64,000 nt of DNA from Monomorium pharaonis (lineage: Eukaryota > Arthropoda > Insecta > Hymenoptera > Formicidae), in assembly GCF_013373865.1 (NCBI RefSeq), contig NC_050467.1, forward strand, positions 31,872,896 to 31,936,895, written 5' to 3'. The notes below the pieces were generated by a model. That model ran no database searches. It saw only the letters and a list, made by a program, of their open reading frames with translations, and was not told the origin of the DNA. Positions 21,853 to 31,672 of this stretch are shown here, piece after piece. A program made the translations under genes and the position numbers. How positions within the stretch are numbered: position 1 is the first letter of the stretch; each line of letters begins with the position of its first letter.

Positions 21853-22329
21853 CTAGTTTAATTTGCGCGCGGCATCGGTATGCAAGCCGAAACTAAAGGA
21901 CGCGAGGCGAGGCGAAATCACCAGGTCGGCTGGTCCTTGATCGAGTCCGGCGTGGATGACGATGGGCTGGTCGAGCTCCTCGAAGTCGATGTTTCTTCGC
22001 TCTAAATGCGCCACGAAGGACAGGAACAATTGATTACAACGAGGGCATTCGGATGCACGACGGTTTAGATCGAGTGGCTCGTCGCAAAAATCACACAAGT
22101 ATTTGCAGTCGAGAGAACTGATCTTCAATATATGCCGGATTGAAAATTGCGGCTTTAAATTAGCGCGACTGACGCATCTCAGGCATATGTTCAGGCCCGG
22201 ATCCCCGTTATGGTAATTAACAAGGGTAGAACAATATGCAAGAGAAGCCCGGTGTCCGAAAATCACGGCGGGAGGCGACACATGCGCCTTTGGTGACGAT
22301 TCTATCGTCGGCGGCGTGACTCTGCACAT
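21853..22329 (-). CDS. E1 accessory ORF with Cys pairs, upstream of gag (158 aa)
   Basis: A complete frame between primer site and gag. Three C-x2-C pairs are visible (CLRC, CDFC, CPRC), spaced by about 30-35 and 14 residues, as in a zinc-ribbon or treble-clef fold. The C-terminal 50 residues have no known motif. Gypsy elements rarely carry a gene before gag. It starts about 240 bases after the LTR and ends about 290 bases before gag, with no frame link to either. Possible roles are RNA binding or regulation of the element. No family could be named. Confidence 0.5.
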   Translation of the reverse strand: MCRVTPPTIESSPKAHVSPPAVIFGHRASLAYCSTLVNYHNGDPGLNICLRCVSRANLKPQFSIRHILKISSLDCKYLCDFCDEPLDLNRRASECPRCNQLFLSFVAHLERRNIDFEELDQPIVIHAGLDQGPADLVISPRLASFSFGLHTDAARKLN

Positions 22330-22552
22330 AGCAGGTCGTTACTGCAAAAAGAAAGAAGAAGAAGCCTTAGATGTGTGCGCGTACAAAAAAAAAAAAATAA
22401 TTTTCTTAGCAAATAAGGAGGATTCTTCCTTAAGTAATTTTACGCCCTTACGGACTGGTGAGTAGTTATGGTTTATAGAGGAATGTTACACGTATTTATT
22501 AAATTTGTCCCGTAGTTAATTAAACTTTTATTTTTCAGGTCGATCGCTTGAT

Positions 22553-22572
22553 TAATCCCACCGCTGTCACCA
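22553..22572 (-). other. E1 primer-binding site (tRNA-Leu type)
   Basis: On the minus strand TGGTGACAGCGGTGGGAT lies three bases after the 5' LTR. It differs by one base from the E4 site. The region 22330-22552 between it and the first ORF is leader without other visible features. Confidence 0.75.
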
Positions 22573-22643
22573 ATTTGTTACATCCGGCGGGGATTTAGGG
22601 AGCGTACAAGCGGAATGATAAGGAAAGCGAACGAAAACGGATA

Positions 22644-23066
22644 TTAATTTAATTCGTTTATTTTCGGTAACACTAATCTTATTCGGGCCGGGATAACAGT
22701 ATCCGACCTTACTGGTCTAATTTCGAGTATTACGGGCCCTTGATAGCCCGATTGGAGAGGGGTGCCTTGGTTGAAGGGCACGTTAGTCGCGTCGACCGTA
22801 GATGGCCCGGCGTCGGGGGCAGCCTCTCGGGGAGGCGGCGTTGGCGCGCGAGCCGAAAAAAGCTCCCGAGGTGTCGGGAGAGGTGCCGTTGGTGCTCTGA
22901 TTAGCCCCTGAGGGAGTGGAGGCAAAAATACCCGCGGGTCGAACACTCCTCCGGACTCGTATTCGGCCTGGAGCCGCTTCAACTGAATACGGCGTCCGGC
23001 TCGCCGTGCTTTGCCCATTCTGTACGCAGTAATGCCATTTCTATAATTATCGCGCGTAAAACGCAT
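22644..23066 (-). CDS. E1 LTR-encoded proline-rich ORF, 5' LTR copy (140 aa)
   Basis: Same frame as 4819-5259 with one in-frame six-residue gap in the proline-rich part. From the TATA position, transcripts of E1 would start about 550 bases upstream, so this would be the first ORF of the genomic RNA, ahead of the primer site. It ends 68 bases before the LTR border. Both copies have stayed open although the LTRs carry indels elsewhere. Confidence 0.45.
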   Translation of the reverse strand: MRFTRDNYRNGITAYRMGKARRAGRRIQLKRLQAEYESGGVFDPRVFLPPLPQGLIRAPTAPLPTPRELFSARAPTPPPREAAPDAGPSTVDATNVPFNQGTPLQSGYQGPVILEIRPVRSDTVIPARIRLVLPKINELN

Positions 23067-23637
23067 GGTTCGATATCGACAATAAATGAGGATGGGATGG
23101 GGATCTCTTTATTTCGTGAATAATTTAATCGCTTGATCGCCTTACAATTGAGATGGCATAAAAGATTCGCACGGAACTGCTCAGTCGGTCAGAGAGAGAA
23201 AGAGAGAGAGAGGGTCTGCGCTCGACCCCTCCGAGGAAACGCGGAAAGCGCGTTCTCGCGGGGAGGATCGGCGTGGCCGCGCTATCGGGGAAGACGCGCG
23301 GACGTCGCGAGTCCTCCCGATGCGCAAGCAAATCTTAATCTCCTCTCTCCAAGACACTATCGCGGTTATCTATTTGGGGAAAAAGAAAAAGAGCACAAGA
23401 GAGAGAGAGAGAGGGTCAGCGTCCGGTCCCTCTGAGGTAGCGCGAAAGGCGCGCTCACGCAGGGGGAACCGGGGTGGCTGCGCTATCGGGGAAGACGCGC
23501 GGACGTCGCGAGTCCTCCCGACACGCGAGCGAATCTCACTCTCCTCCATAGAACTCTTCACTAGGCAAAGAAAAAAAAGGGGGTGGGAAGAAACCCCCTA
23601 AAAAATGATTCGCTCAAGATTCGAATTAATCACTCAC

Positions 23638-23649
23638 TTTATATATAGA
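23638..23649 (-). promoter_or_regulatory. E1 5' LTR TATA box
   Basis: On the minus strand CTATATATAAAGTG, identical in the 3' LTR near 5820-5831. It separates the repeat-rich U3 from the ORF-bearing downstream half. Confidence 0.55.
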
Positions 23650-23804
23650 ACAAAGGGGAACAGCGCTGAACTCTAGCATCTTTATGCACTAACACCTTTA
23701 CACACTTTTTTGCACACTTGCTCGCAATCGGATCTATATAATAATAATATTAAAAAAAAAAAAACGTAAGAGAGGGTTATGTGCGGAAGTTGCCGCCTCG
23801 ATTC

Positions 23805-24075
23805 ACACAGATTGAGTATAAAACTACAGAAATAATTAAAGACCGAAATTCACTATTTTAATTCTCACTCAAACGGCTAAGTCCGGAGTATAATCTCGCG
23901 GAAATAATCAAAAATCCGAAATCCACTATTTTAATTCTCACTCAAACGGCTAAGTCCGGAGTATAATCTCGCGGAAATAATCAAAGTCCGAACTTCGCGA
24001 TTTGATTTCACTCTCGAACGGCTAAGTCCGTGATCACAATTTCAATTCTCGCGGAAATAATCTAAGTCCGAAAAG
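23805..24075. repeat. U3 tandem repeats of E1 (~60-bp unit)
   Basis: Units built around ACGGCTAAGTCCG and CGGAAATAATC, four to five copies here and one fewer in the 3' LTR (about 5985-6185). Their place 160-430 bases upstream of the TATA box suggests enhancer-like repeats. Confidence 0.65.
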
Positions 24076-24870
24076 CAATTCTAATAACGACACGCTACGT
24101 ACTCTCTGTCGAGAAGGCAAAATCCGGGTTTCACCCGAAAATCTCGCCTTATATACTTCAAAGTGAGGGTAATCGGGGGTGAAGTGCTATGAGCGGCGGG
24201 TCGTAAATTACCTGACGCCTGTCAATTATTTCCGCAATTAGTCAATTTTTATACTTGATTCTACTTTCGTCAGATGGGGTTCCGTTCCCGCGCTCATATT
24301 CTCCACTTGCGCGGAGCGGGACTATTGCCCACTCTTTTTAATCGAACGAATTCCTAATTCTAGTTTTTCACTACGGATACGACGCTTAGCGGCCACGGAG
24401 GTTCCGCGTGCTTTTCATCACGCCCGGAGTTGAAGTCATTTATCGTTAATTAAGGACGCTCGGCCATCGCTGCCCCGCGCCGAATATTTCCCCACGATCG
24501 CGGGTGCACGGCCACGCGCAACAGTAGAGTCCTGTCTCCTCTCTGACGAATCATTACCGAGTTAATTTAATTAATTAACTTATGCGGTTTATTTTATCAG
24601 TCTGGGGCTGAGGTGCCTCAGAATGAATTTCCAAAAAAAGGGGTCGCTTCCCTTTGGAGATTTTACGTTTCCTTCGGTAATTTGCTTATAATTAGCGTTT
24701 TAGATTAAGCATGCGTGTCATCCGTATGGACATGCTTACGGCGCGTGATACCCTGAGCCCGGCGGCGCGTGAACCCCAGCGCCTAGCTACCAGGCAACAC
24801 GATTTTTCGGCGCGATGCTCCACATGCTCGTAACGGACGGTGCGAATGATTTAGCCGGACGTAACAATAT

Positions 24871-25103
24871 TATATATTAATACATAACAAAATCTCAATA
24901 TGTTTTAAAGAAACGAAACATAAAGTCTTTTTTTAAGTAAGAAAACATTATATAATAAAAGTAGGTAATAGTAATATAATAAAAAATCAACAATATTAGA
25001 AATTAAAATTTTTTATCAACACAAAAATCTGGTTCAGATTTATCACTTAATAATTAACTATTTAATTTTTGTAACAAAAAGCTAATATATTTGTTTTCTA
25101 TTC
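24871..25103. other. AT-rich spacer
   Basis: The genomic flank of E1 before the hAT remnant. No gene or repeat boundary seen. Confidence 0.5.
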
Positions 25104-25479
25104 CTAATTTATTGCGGATTTTATTTTGGGTAAAACATAATTAGAAAATACTCGCTCAATTAATGCTGAACTTATTGGACAATTATGCAAATGCATAACA
25201 AATGCATGACAAAATTAACGAATTCAACAGGAAAATTATCATTTTTTTGTAATGCTTTCCACCACGTTCTGACATGTAGTTTTTAACTAAAAAAAAAGAT
25301 TTTGGAAAAGGTTCAGTTTCTGCTTGATAAGCTATAATCAATGATGAAAAGTCAGACAATAATTTTGCTGCACAATTCCGCGCAGTTTCTTTTTTTTTTT
25401 TTGACAATTTTGTACCATTATATTGTGAATGCAATAAATACGCTAACATATGTGGGATATTGCGATTGCGATACAGCAC
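25104..25479 (-). pseudogene. hAT-like transposase C-terminal remnant
   Basis: One frame reads through HMLAYLLHSQYNGTKLSKKK. After one or more frameshifts near 25190-25290 it continues as TWWKALQKND, PVEFVNFVMHL and CPISSALIERVFSNYV, ending at a stop at 25104-25106. The W-W and the CPISSALIERVFSNY block are typical of the hAT dimerisation region in insects and vertebrates. The upstream part is missing, cut at the E5 LTR. Not functional. Confidence 0.65.
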
Positions 25480-25872
25480 AGGACACGACGCGCACTCGAC
25501 GAGGTCTCGGACGATTCTGCTTCTTGCTCTCCGGTCCTCTCCTTATATCTTCGGCCAATTCTTTTATCTTGCGGCCGCCGATTTCTTTTTTGAAAAAAAC
25601 ATTTTGTCCGCCGCGCTTTCCTTTCGCACGCCGCCAACAAACGTCGCGACTTCTACCCGACGTCGCCGCACACACACATAAACACTCTTCCACTCTTCTT
25701 CACACGCATACGCACACGCAAGACTTTTCGGCAACCTTTATTTTCCGCAAAATCGCCGCGCCGACAATCACACCGCTTACATCAATCGCTTCCGCCTTTT
25801 GCTCGAAGCTCCCGCATACACACACACGCACACTCGACATGCACACGCACACACATACGCTCACCTTCCTAC
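25480..25872 (-). repeat. Probable 3' LTR of E5
   Basis: On the minus strand it would start TGTAGGAAGG, 21 bases after the integrase stop. It contains a TATA-like GATATAAGG near 25546 and a (CA)n-rich stretch (25815-25860). The far border next to the hAT remnant is not proven, and no 5' partner is present. Confidence 0.45.
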
Positions 25873-25893
25873 AATTGGCCTGGACATTTGTCC

Positions 25894-26900
25894 TCAAATG
25901 TCAATTTCTGTATTTTCGTCATCTAAATTATCACTCTCGTAATCTATCCATAATTTCATATGGTCTGCAACAGTGGACATCCTGAAAGGACCTTCATGGT
26001 CGCCTATCTTTTGAACTACGTACCTATCATTACGCAAAACTTTTATAATTGCGTATGGACCGAGATACTTGTTTGCTAGTTTAAGGCCAGGGCCCAACTG
26101 CGTACGTTTTATTGCTACGACATCATTTTCGCTGTATTTAGTTGCCGCTTTACGTTTTTTATTAAAGGTCGCTCGATTTTCTCGTTGAATTTTTACAATA
26201 CATTCTTTAGCGTTTTTTCGCTAATTGTCTCGGCCATCCTGAAAATCCTCAACTCACTCCTTCTCTAATAATTCTCTTATCTGAATGTGATTTTTTAATC
26301 GCGTACGGGTCCCGGAAAGTAAATGAAACGGCGTCGTACCGATACTTCTGTAATTAACGCAATTTAGATACAACTGAGCCGTGTCGATATACTTAAACCA
26401 CTCCTCTCGTTTAGAATTGGTAAGCTTGGTTAACAAAGATATTATCACTCGATTCACGCGTTCTATTTGTCCATTCGCTCGCAGAACTCCGGTTGTAATC
26501 AATACATGGTCAACTTTTTCTTCTAAATAATACTTTAAATTCTTTCGAAGTAAACGCGGTTTCTCTATCCGATATTATTCGACGTGGGTTGCCAAAAATA
26601 GCAAATTGCTTTTTTAACCTTACGACCTCAGCAGTATTTGTAGTCTTAGTGGCATATAGCCATACAAACTTTGTAAACGCGTCGACTACTGCAAAAATGT
26701 ACTTATAATTTTTTCGCGTGGACGCCAATGATCCCAAATGATCGATATGATAAGTATCTAAAGGTAATTCATCTATTTTTATTGGATTTAGATAACCTTC
26801 TTGTTTGCCTTGTTTTCTCTCGGCTAAGATGCATGCTACACAATTTTTAATTACTTTTTCAATTTTCTTTCTCGCGTTCTGGCATCAAAAATTCTTTCAA
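25894..26900 (-). pseudogene. E5 integrase (fragmented)
   Basis: Pieces in changing frames. The zinc region begins KQAHEKGHFSVAKTE. The core holds FAVVDAFTKFVW and IISDRETAFTSKEF, then ANGQIERVNR with the catalytic glutamate (from 26502). The C-terminal segment GLKLANKYLGPYAIIKV ends at 25894. At least three breaks (near 26860, 26500 and 26250) rule out a product. Confidence 0.8.
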
Positions 26901-27650
26901 TAATAATGCTTCGGTTTTTGCAACGGAAAAATGACCTTTTTCGTGCGCTTGTTTGATAACTTGTGTGCGCATTGTTTTAGGCACGACTAATAAAGCATCT
27001 CCATCACGCTCTTTAAACAATAAACCATTTCTGATTATATACCCGTCAATACTCTTTTCTTTAACTGTATCCAGCATTCTCTTAATATCATCGTCCTCAC
27101 GCTGTGCTTGCTTAAAATTCTCAGTTAAACTATTACCGTTGTCTATAATCATACATTTTGGGAGGGGATTACGATTCAACGCATCTACATGTCTTATACT
27201 CTTGCCAGGGCGGTGATGAATAACATAATCGAATTCTTCTAAAAGTAAAGCCCATCTGGCCACACGTACACATAAATCCCTTTTATGCATGGTGAGGATA
27301 AATGCACGACAATCCGTTATTATTGTAAAAGGTATTCCTAATAAATAAACGCGAAATTTAATTAACGCTTTGACTATGGAAAGCACCTCCAATTCGTAAC
27401 TCGTGTATTTTTGTTCCGCGGGGGAAGTCTTACCGCTCGAATAATATATCGGGTGAAATTTATTGTCTTCGGCGCTCTTTTGCATCAAAATTGCACCATA
27501 TCCATCGGCTGACGCATCGGTATGTAATTCTGTTGGTGCGCTTGGATTATATAAATATAGCACAGGCTTATCGCATAATATACGCTTTAGACAGGTAAAT
27601 GCTTCCTTCTGTTTCTCCGCAAATGGAAATCTTGCCTCAGAATAGGTTAC
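26859..27650 (-). pseudogene. E5 RNase H region
   Basis: LHTDASADGYGAIL and YELEVLSIVKALIKFR are RNase H motifs, followed by ITDCRAFILT and NRNPLP at the linker. A frameshift near 27640 separates it from RT, and another near 26860 from integrase. Confidence 0.85.
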
Positions 27651-28254
27651 TCAACGGACGTGCTATAATCGAATAATTCGGAACGAATTTTCTGAAGTAG
27701 CCACTTAATCCAAGAAAACTTTGTATCTGCTTTATATTTGTCTGCTCTGGAAATTCACGCTCTGCTTCAATTTTTTGTGTCGACGGATATACTCGACCGT
27801 TTTCTATGTGACCAAGAAATTCTACTTTACTTTGTAACCGACATTTTTTCCAATTTATGACCAATCCTGCTTCGCTCGCAATTTTCAATATTACCTCAAG
27901 ATTTTTTATTCCGCTTTTTACATCTACAGCCGGTATTATTAAGTCATCTAAATAAGTCACTACTATTTTTTCGCGTATTGCTTTTCTAAAAACCGAATTT
28001 ATAAATCTTTGAAAAATTGGCAAATTACAAAGACCAAACGGTACTTTTATAAATTTGTAATGACCATCGGGAACTACAAAAGCCGTATACTTCCGACTAT
28101 TTTCATCGATCGGCACGTGAAAAAATCCATTTTTCAAATCTAATGTGGTAAAAATCTTTGAGTTTTGTAGCAAATTAAGTTGGTTTTCAATGAGTGGAAG
28201 CGGATATCTGTCTCGTACAATATTTTTGTTTAATTGCCGATAATCAACGCACAA
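27637..28254 (-). pseudogene. E5 reverse transcriptase
   Basis: Palm motifs are intact: LCVDYRQLNKN, FTTLDLKNGFFHVPI, KVPFGLCN and TYLDDLII. The start is shifted from the protease frame by one extra base in a run of ten A's near 28270. Confidence 0.85.
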
Positions 28255-28255
28255 T

Positions 28256-29130
28256 CTAGTACTTCCGTCTTTTTTTTTTCTCTAACACTATCGGACTAGC
28301 GTAATCCGAAAGGGAGGGTTGCGTTACACCGTCTCGAATCCACTCTCTCATGTGTTCATTCACTTGCTCTCTCTCTTTCGGCGCTAATCGTCTAGCTCTG
28401 TGATACACGGGCTCTTCGTCTTTCAAAATTATTGTCATTTTAACGCCTACTTCTTTAGTTTTTAAGGGGTGATAATTATCAACAATATTTTTAATAGTTA
28501 ATTGGTGCTCACTATCTTGAACATGCGTCAAATTTATTTCATCCGGCTCTTCATACAAATCTATTTTAAAAATCTCCGGCAACTCATGAGTGTTTGCAAC
28601 CGTCCTCTTCATCGGGCTAATCAACACGCTTCCACTTCTCACATGCAAATCAACTGTGTTTAGAAAATCTGTACCTATAATAAATTTACACGTAATCATG
28701 TACTCGGGAACAACGCGAACAAGAATAGTATACGTGTGATCGTCAATGGTTATCTCCGCATGAAATTCTCCGAAGGCTACACTTTCATGCGATCCTACGC
28801 CACGAAATCGCGTTTCTATATGTTTTAACAAAGGAGATCCTACTTCCGCATACTGATCCGCGCGCATGAGACCCAAATCGCTTCCGGTGTCAATTAATGC
28901 TATAATTTTATGACTGTTAATCACAATTTCTTTATTACAGTCGGTTATCTGCGTCGCTACGCAACTTTCCTTCACCTCCGCACGCTCCGCACACTTTGCC
29001 GCAATGTGTCCCTGCTTCCCGCACTTGAAACACTTGGGGCCGCTTTCTTTTGTCGGACAGTCTCTGCTTAAGGGAATACTAAACTGGTCTGTTTTATCAC
29101 TAATTTTTTGGACACCGAAATCTTTTTATT
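28256..29130 (-). pseudogene. E5 gag C-terminus and protease
   Basis: A CCHC knuckle (CFKCGKQGHIAAKC near 29020) is in frame with a retropepsin: ALIDTGSDLGLM near 28900 and IIGTDFL near 28680. The frame is closed by a stop near 29130, beyond which the sequence is unrelated, so most of gag is lost. Confidence 0.8.
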
Positions 29131-29575
29131 GATTGCATGGAATTGAAAATCCTTCTCCAAAATTAAAGTACAGATAGTAACGCGGTGCGCTGCGATAAAT
29201 TTCATACGAAAAACGAAAGAAAGTTAGAAAATTATAGTTTTGTTATCGACTTTTGTAGTCGACTCGTGAAAACATTTACTGCGTATAAAAGTTTTAGACT
29301 TTGTATAAAATAAGCATGAGGCGCACTTGGCATTTTAGCAAAGAACAATACTGTGCTTTTAGAATAAGCCTAGGAACCTTAGAAAAAAAGTTTTCCGTGT
29401 TTAAGGAAATCCTATCTGTTTTATTGACAAAATTGTACAATTTGTTCCAAAATCCTTCTCCATAATTAAAGTATAAACGATAACAGTGTGAGGAATACAA
29501 ATTTTAATTCTGGAAAAGGATTTCTAAATCTATAAAAGAAATACATACAAAATTTTGTTAATGACGTGCCTAAAT
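29131..29575. other. AT-rich spacer with two copies of a ~45-bp motif
   Basis: AAAATCCTTCTCC followed by an AATTAAAGTA block occurs at about 29150 and 29448. No coding sequence supported. Confidence 0.45.
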
Positions 29576-29681
29576 AACTCTACATTATCGACTTTAATCA
29601 AGTTTGACGAGCAGTTTAGCATCTCTTTAAGGGGATTCAGGAGCGGCTTTGAAACTTGATCGAAGTCGATAATGTAGAGTT
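29576..29681. repeat. 106-nt hairpin with 30-bp arms
   Basis: Arms at 29576-29605 and 29652-29681 pair at 28 of 30 positions (AACTCTACATTATCGACTT and its complement), with a 46-nt loop. This is the size and shape of a small-RNA precursor or a tiny MITE. No TSD is obvious. Confidence 0.6.
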
Positions 29682-29834
29682 GTTCATATATTCTAGAATG
29701 ACTACCGAACTCCGAAGGTTCAGCGACATCTACCAAGGGAAACTAAAAATGTCGATGATATCGATCGATAATATCGACAGTTTTTCTCTCTTACATGATC
29801 TAAAGCTGTTTTCTGCATTACCATGTTAGGATGT

Positions 29835-31500
29835 ATTACATTAGATCAGATGCTTCAGATATTATTTATTACCGTTATTATATCAATACCGTCGGAATAG
29901 ACACTTTTGATTATCATTTGTTGTGAGCGTTTGCTCGTTTTGGGAATTCTTTCCCGTCGGTAGTTGGGATCGTTCTGCCTGAAGGGTTGGGACCCAAAGG
30001 GTGAAGGTTCGGCTCGGTGTATAAAAGAAAAGAAGACGCTTCTTACGTGCTTGTTCGTTGTCTTTATTTCTGTTTCTTGCGCTTACAATCAGCTGTGATG
30101 GTGTTAGGTATCACTCGCGGTAAGGTGTATAGTACGCGACGCGGCTCGGACGTTGTTATGTTTCTCTCCGCTCGGTCACGGCGTGGTCGCGTTTATATAT
30201 TATGATATGTGGCACAATTTCGGGGGCCAGTGACCGGGCGTCGATAGCTTCCGCGAGGCTAAGCGTTTCGACATCGGAACGCGGTAGCCTTGCGGTTTGA
30301 TTTTGCAGCGTAGGGCCTATTTCTAGGGCGATACGAACTGCTTCCGAGTGCGCTGTTGTAATCTCACGGAAGTTAATTGGGGCTTCCGTGAGCGCGGCGG
30401 ATTCTTGTGCGTCTTTCGAAAGAGGTGCTTCTTGCAACGTCTTTCGAAAGATGCGTGTCGCAATTTTAATAGATATAGTTGTAATCGGCTTACAACACAT
30501 TATTACATCGTCTGAATAGGCTTCTAATTATTATTATTATTATTGTTAGTATTATATTATTATACAATTAGTGCCATTCGAATAGACGCTTCTGACATTT
30601 GTTTTGTCAGTACCGTCAGATCAGACGTTTTTGATTTTATTACAATCAATGCTGTCCATAGAGGCTTCTGACATTTATTTTGTCAGTACCGTCAGAAAAC
30701 GTTTCTGATTATTACAATCAGTGCCGTTCGAATAGACGTTTCTGACATTTATTTTGTCAGTACCGCCGGATCCGACATTTTTGATTTTATTACAATCAGT
30801 GCCGTCCATAGAGGCTTCTGACATTTATTTTGTCAGTACCGTCAGAAAACGTTTCTGATTATTACAATCAGTGCCGTTCGAATAGACGCTTCCGACATTT
30901 ATTTTGTCAGTACCGTCAGGTTAAACGCTTCTGATTATTACAATCAGTGCCGTTCGAATAGACGCTTCTGACATTTATTTTGTCAGTACCGCCGGATCAG
31001 ACGTTTCTGATTTTTATTACAATCAGTGCCGTCTGAATAGACGCTTCTGACATTTATTTTGTCAGTACCGCCGGATCAGACGTTTCTGATTTTTATTACA
31101 ATCAGTGCCGTCTGAATAGACGCTTCTGACATTTATTTTGTTAGTACCGTCAGATTAAACACTTCTGATTATTACAATCAGTGCCGTTCGAATAGACGTT
31201 TCTGACATTTATTTTGTCAGTACCGCCGGATCAGACGTTTCTGATTTTTATTACAATTAATGCCGTCTAAATAGACGCTTCTGACATTTATTTTGTCAGT
31301 ACCGTCAGATTAAATGCTTCTGATTATTACAATCAGTGCCGTTCGAATAGACGCTTCTGACATTTATTTTGTCAGTACCGTCAGATTAAACGCTTCTGAT
31401 TATTACAATCAGTGCCGTTCGAATAGACGCTTCTGACATTTATTTTGTCAGTACCGCTGGATCAGATGTTTCTTCGCATTTAATTTGCCAGTATGTACGT
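29835..31500. repeat. 76-bp minisatellite, about twelve good units
   Basis: The marker GACATTTATTTTGTCAG recurs at 30594, 30670, 30744, 30820, 30894, 30970, 31049, 31128, 31204, 31283, 31359 and 31434, a period of 74-79. Diverged units also lie before the solo LTR (29840-29918). Each unit has two short palindromes (CTGACA/TGTCAG and CTGATT/AATCAG). Confidence 0.85.
29919..30497 (-). mobile_element. Solo LTR of the E4 family inside the minisatellite
   Basis: 579 bp, reverse orientation, TSD CATT at 29915-29918 and 30498-30501. It is similar over its whole length to the E4 LTRs with scattered substitutions, so it is an older insertion reduced to one LTR by recombination. Confidence 0.95.
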
Positions 31501-31672
31501 CAGAACTAATGCCTTATTCATTGAGGCATATTTCATCTCAACAATATTTTATCATTTACAATAGATTTTCTGTAAAAAATATTTTTAATTAATTGAAGAT
31601 TTTAAGTTCTTAGCTTTTTGGAAATTGCAACAGTTTATTGCCTTTTATAATTTTCATAAAGTGTTGTCTCAT
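31501..31672. other. AT-rich spacer
   Basis: Nothing recognised between the end of the minisatellite and the nuclease/protease pseudogene. Confidence 0.5.

Larger units (their letters stand above)
4751..24866 (-). mobile_element. E1: full-length Ty3/Gypsy retrotransposon with two nested insertions
   Basis: Two long direct repeats in the same orientation (4751-6983 and 22576-24866) both start TGTTACATCCGGC and end GCCGGACGTAACA. They are flanked by ATAT at 4747-4750 and 24867-24870. A Leu-type primer site follows the 5' LTR and a G-rich tract precedes the 3' LTR. Order on the minus strand: LTR, zinc-binding ORF, gag, protease, RT, RNase H, linker, integrase, LTR. E4 (13260-20754) interrupts gag and E2 (10611-11643) interrupts pol. 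Without them the element is about 11.6 kb. Several indels separate the LTRs, and pol is broken, so this copy cannot be autonomous. Confidence 0.9.
22576..24866 (-). repeat. E1 5' LTR (2291 bp)
   Basis: Minus-strand start TGTTACGTCCGGC at 24866, end at 22576. U3 is about 1.2 kb, with a TATA box near 23643. R and U5 hold the proline-rich ORF. It differs from the 3' LTR by substitutions and several indels, so the insertion is older than E4. Confidence 0.9.
25480..29130 (-). mobile_element. E5: decayed Ty3/Gypsy element, 5'-truncated
   Basis: Minus-strand order: zinc knuckle, protease, RT, RNase H, integrase, LTR. Several frameshifts break pol, and the gag start, primer site and 5' LTR are missing. 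Its integrase C-terminus and protease differ clearly from E1, E4 and E6, so it is a fourth Gypsy lineage in the window. Confidence 0.85.

Noticed and set aside
25341..25985. 214-codon plus-strand frame
   Set aside because: It runs antisense over the hAT remnant, the LTR of E5 and the integrase end, with (CA)n-encoded His-Thr runs. Composition artefact.
29835..31500. CRISPR-like array
   Set aside because: Units are adjacent and similar along their whole length, with no unique spacers, in a eukaryotic context. It is a minisatellite.
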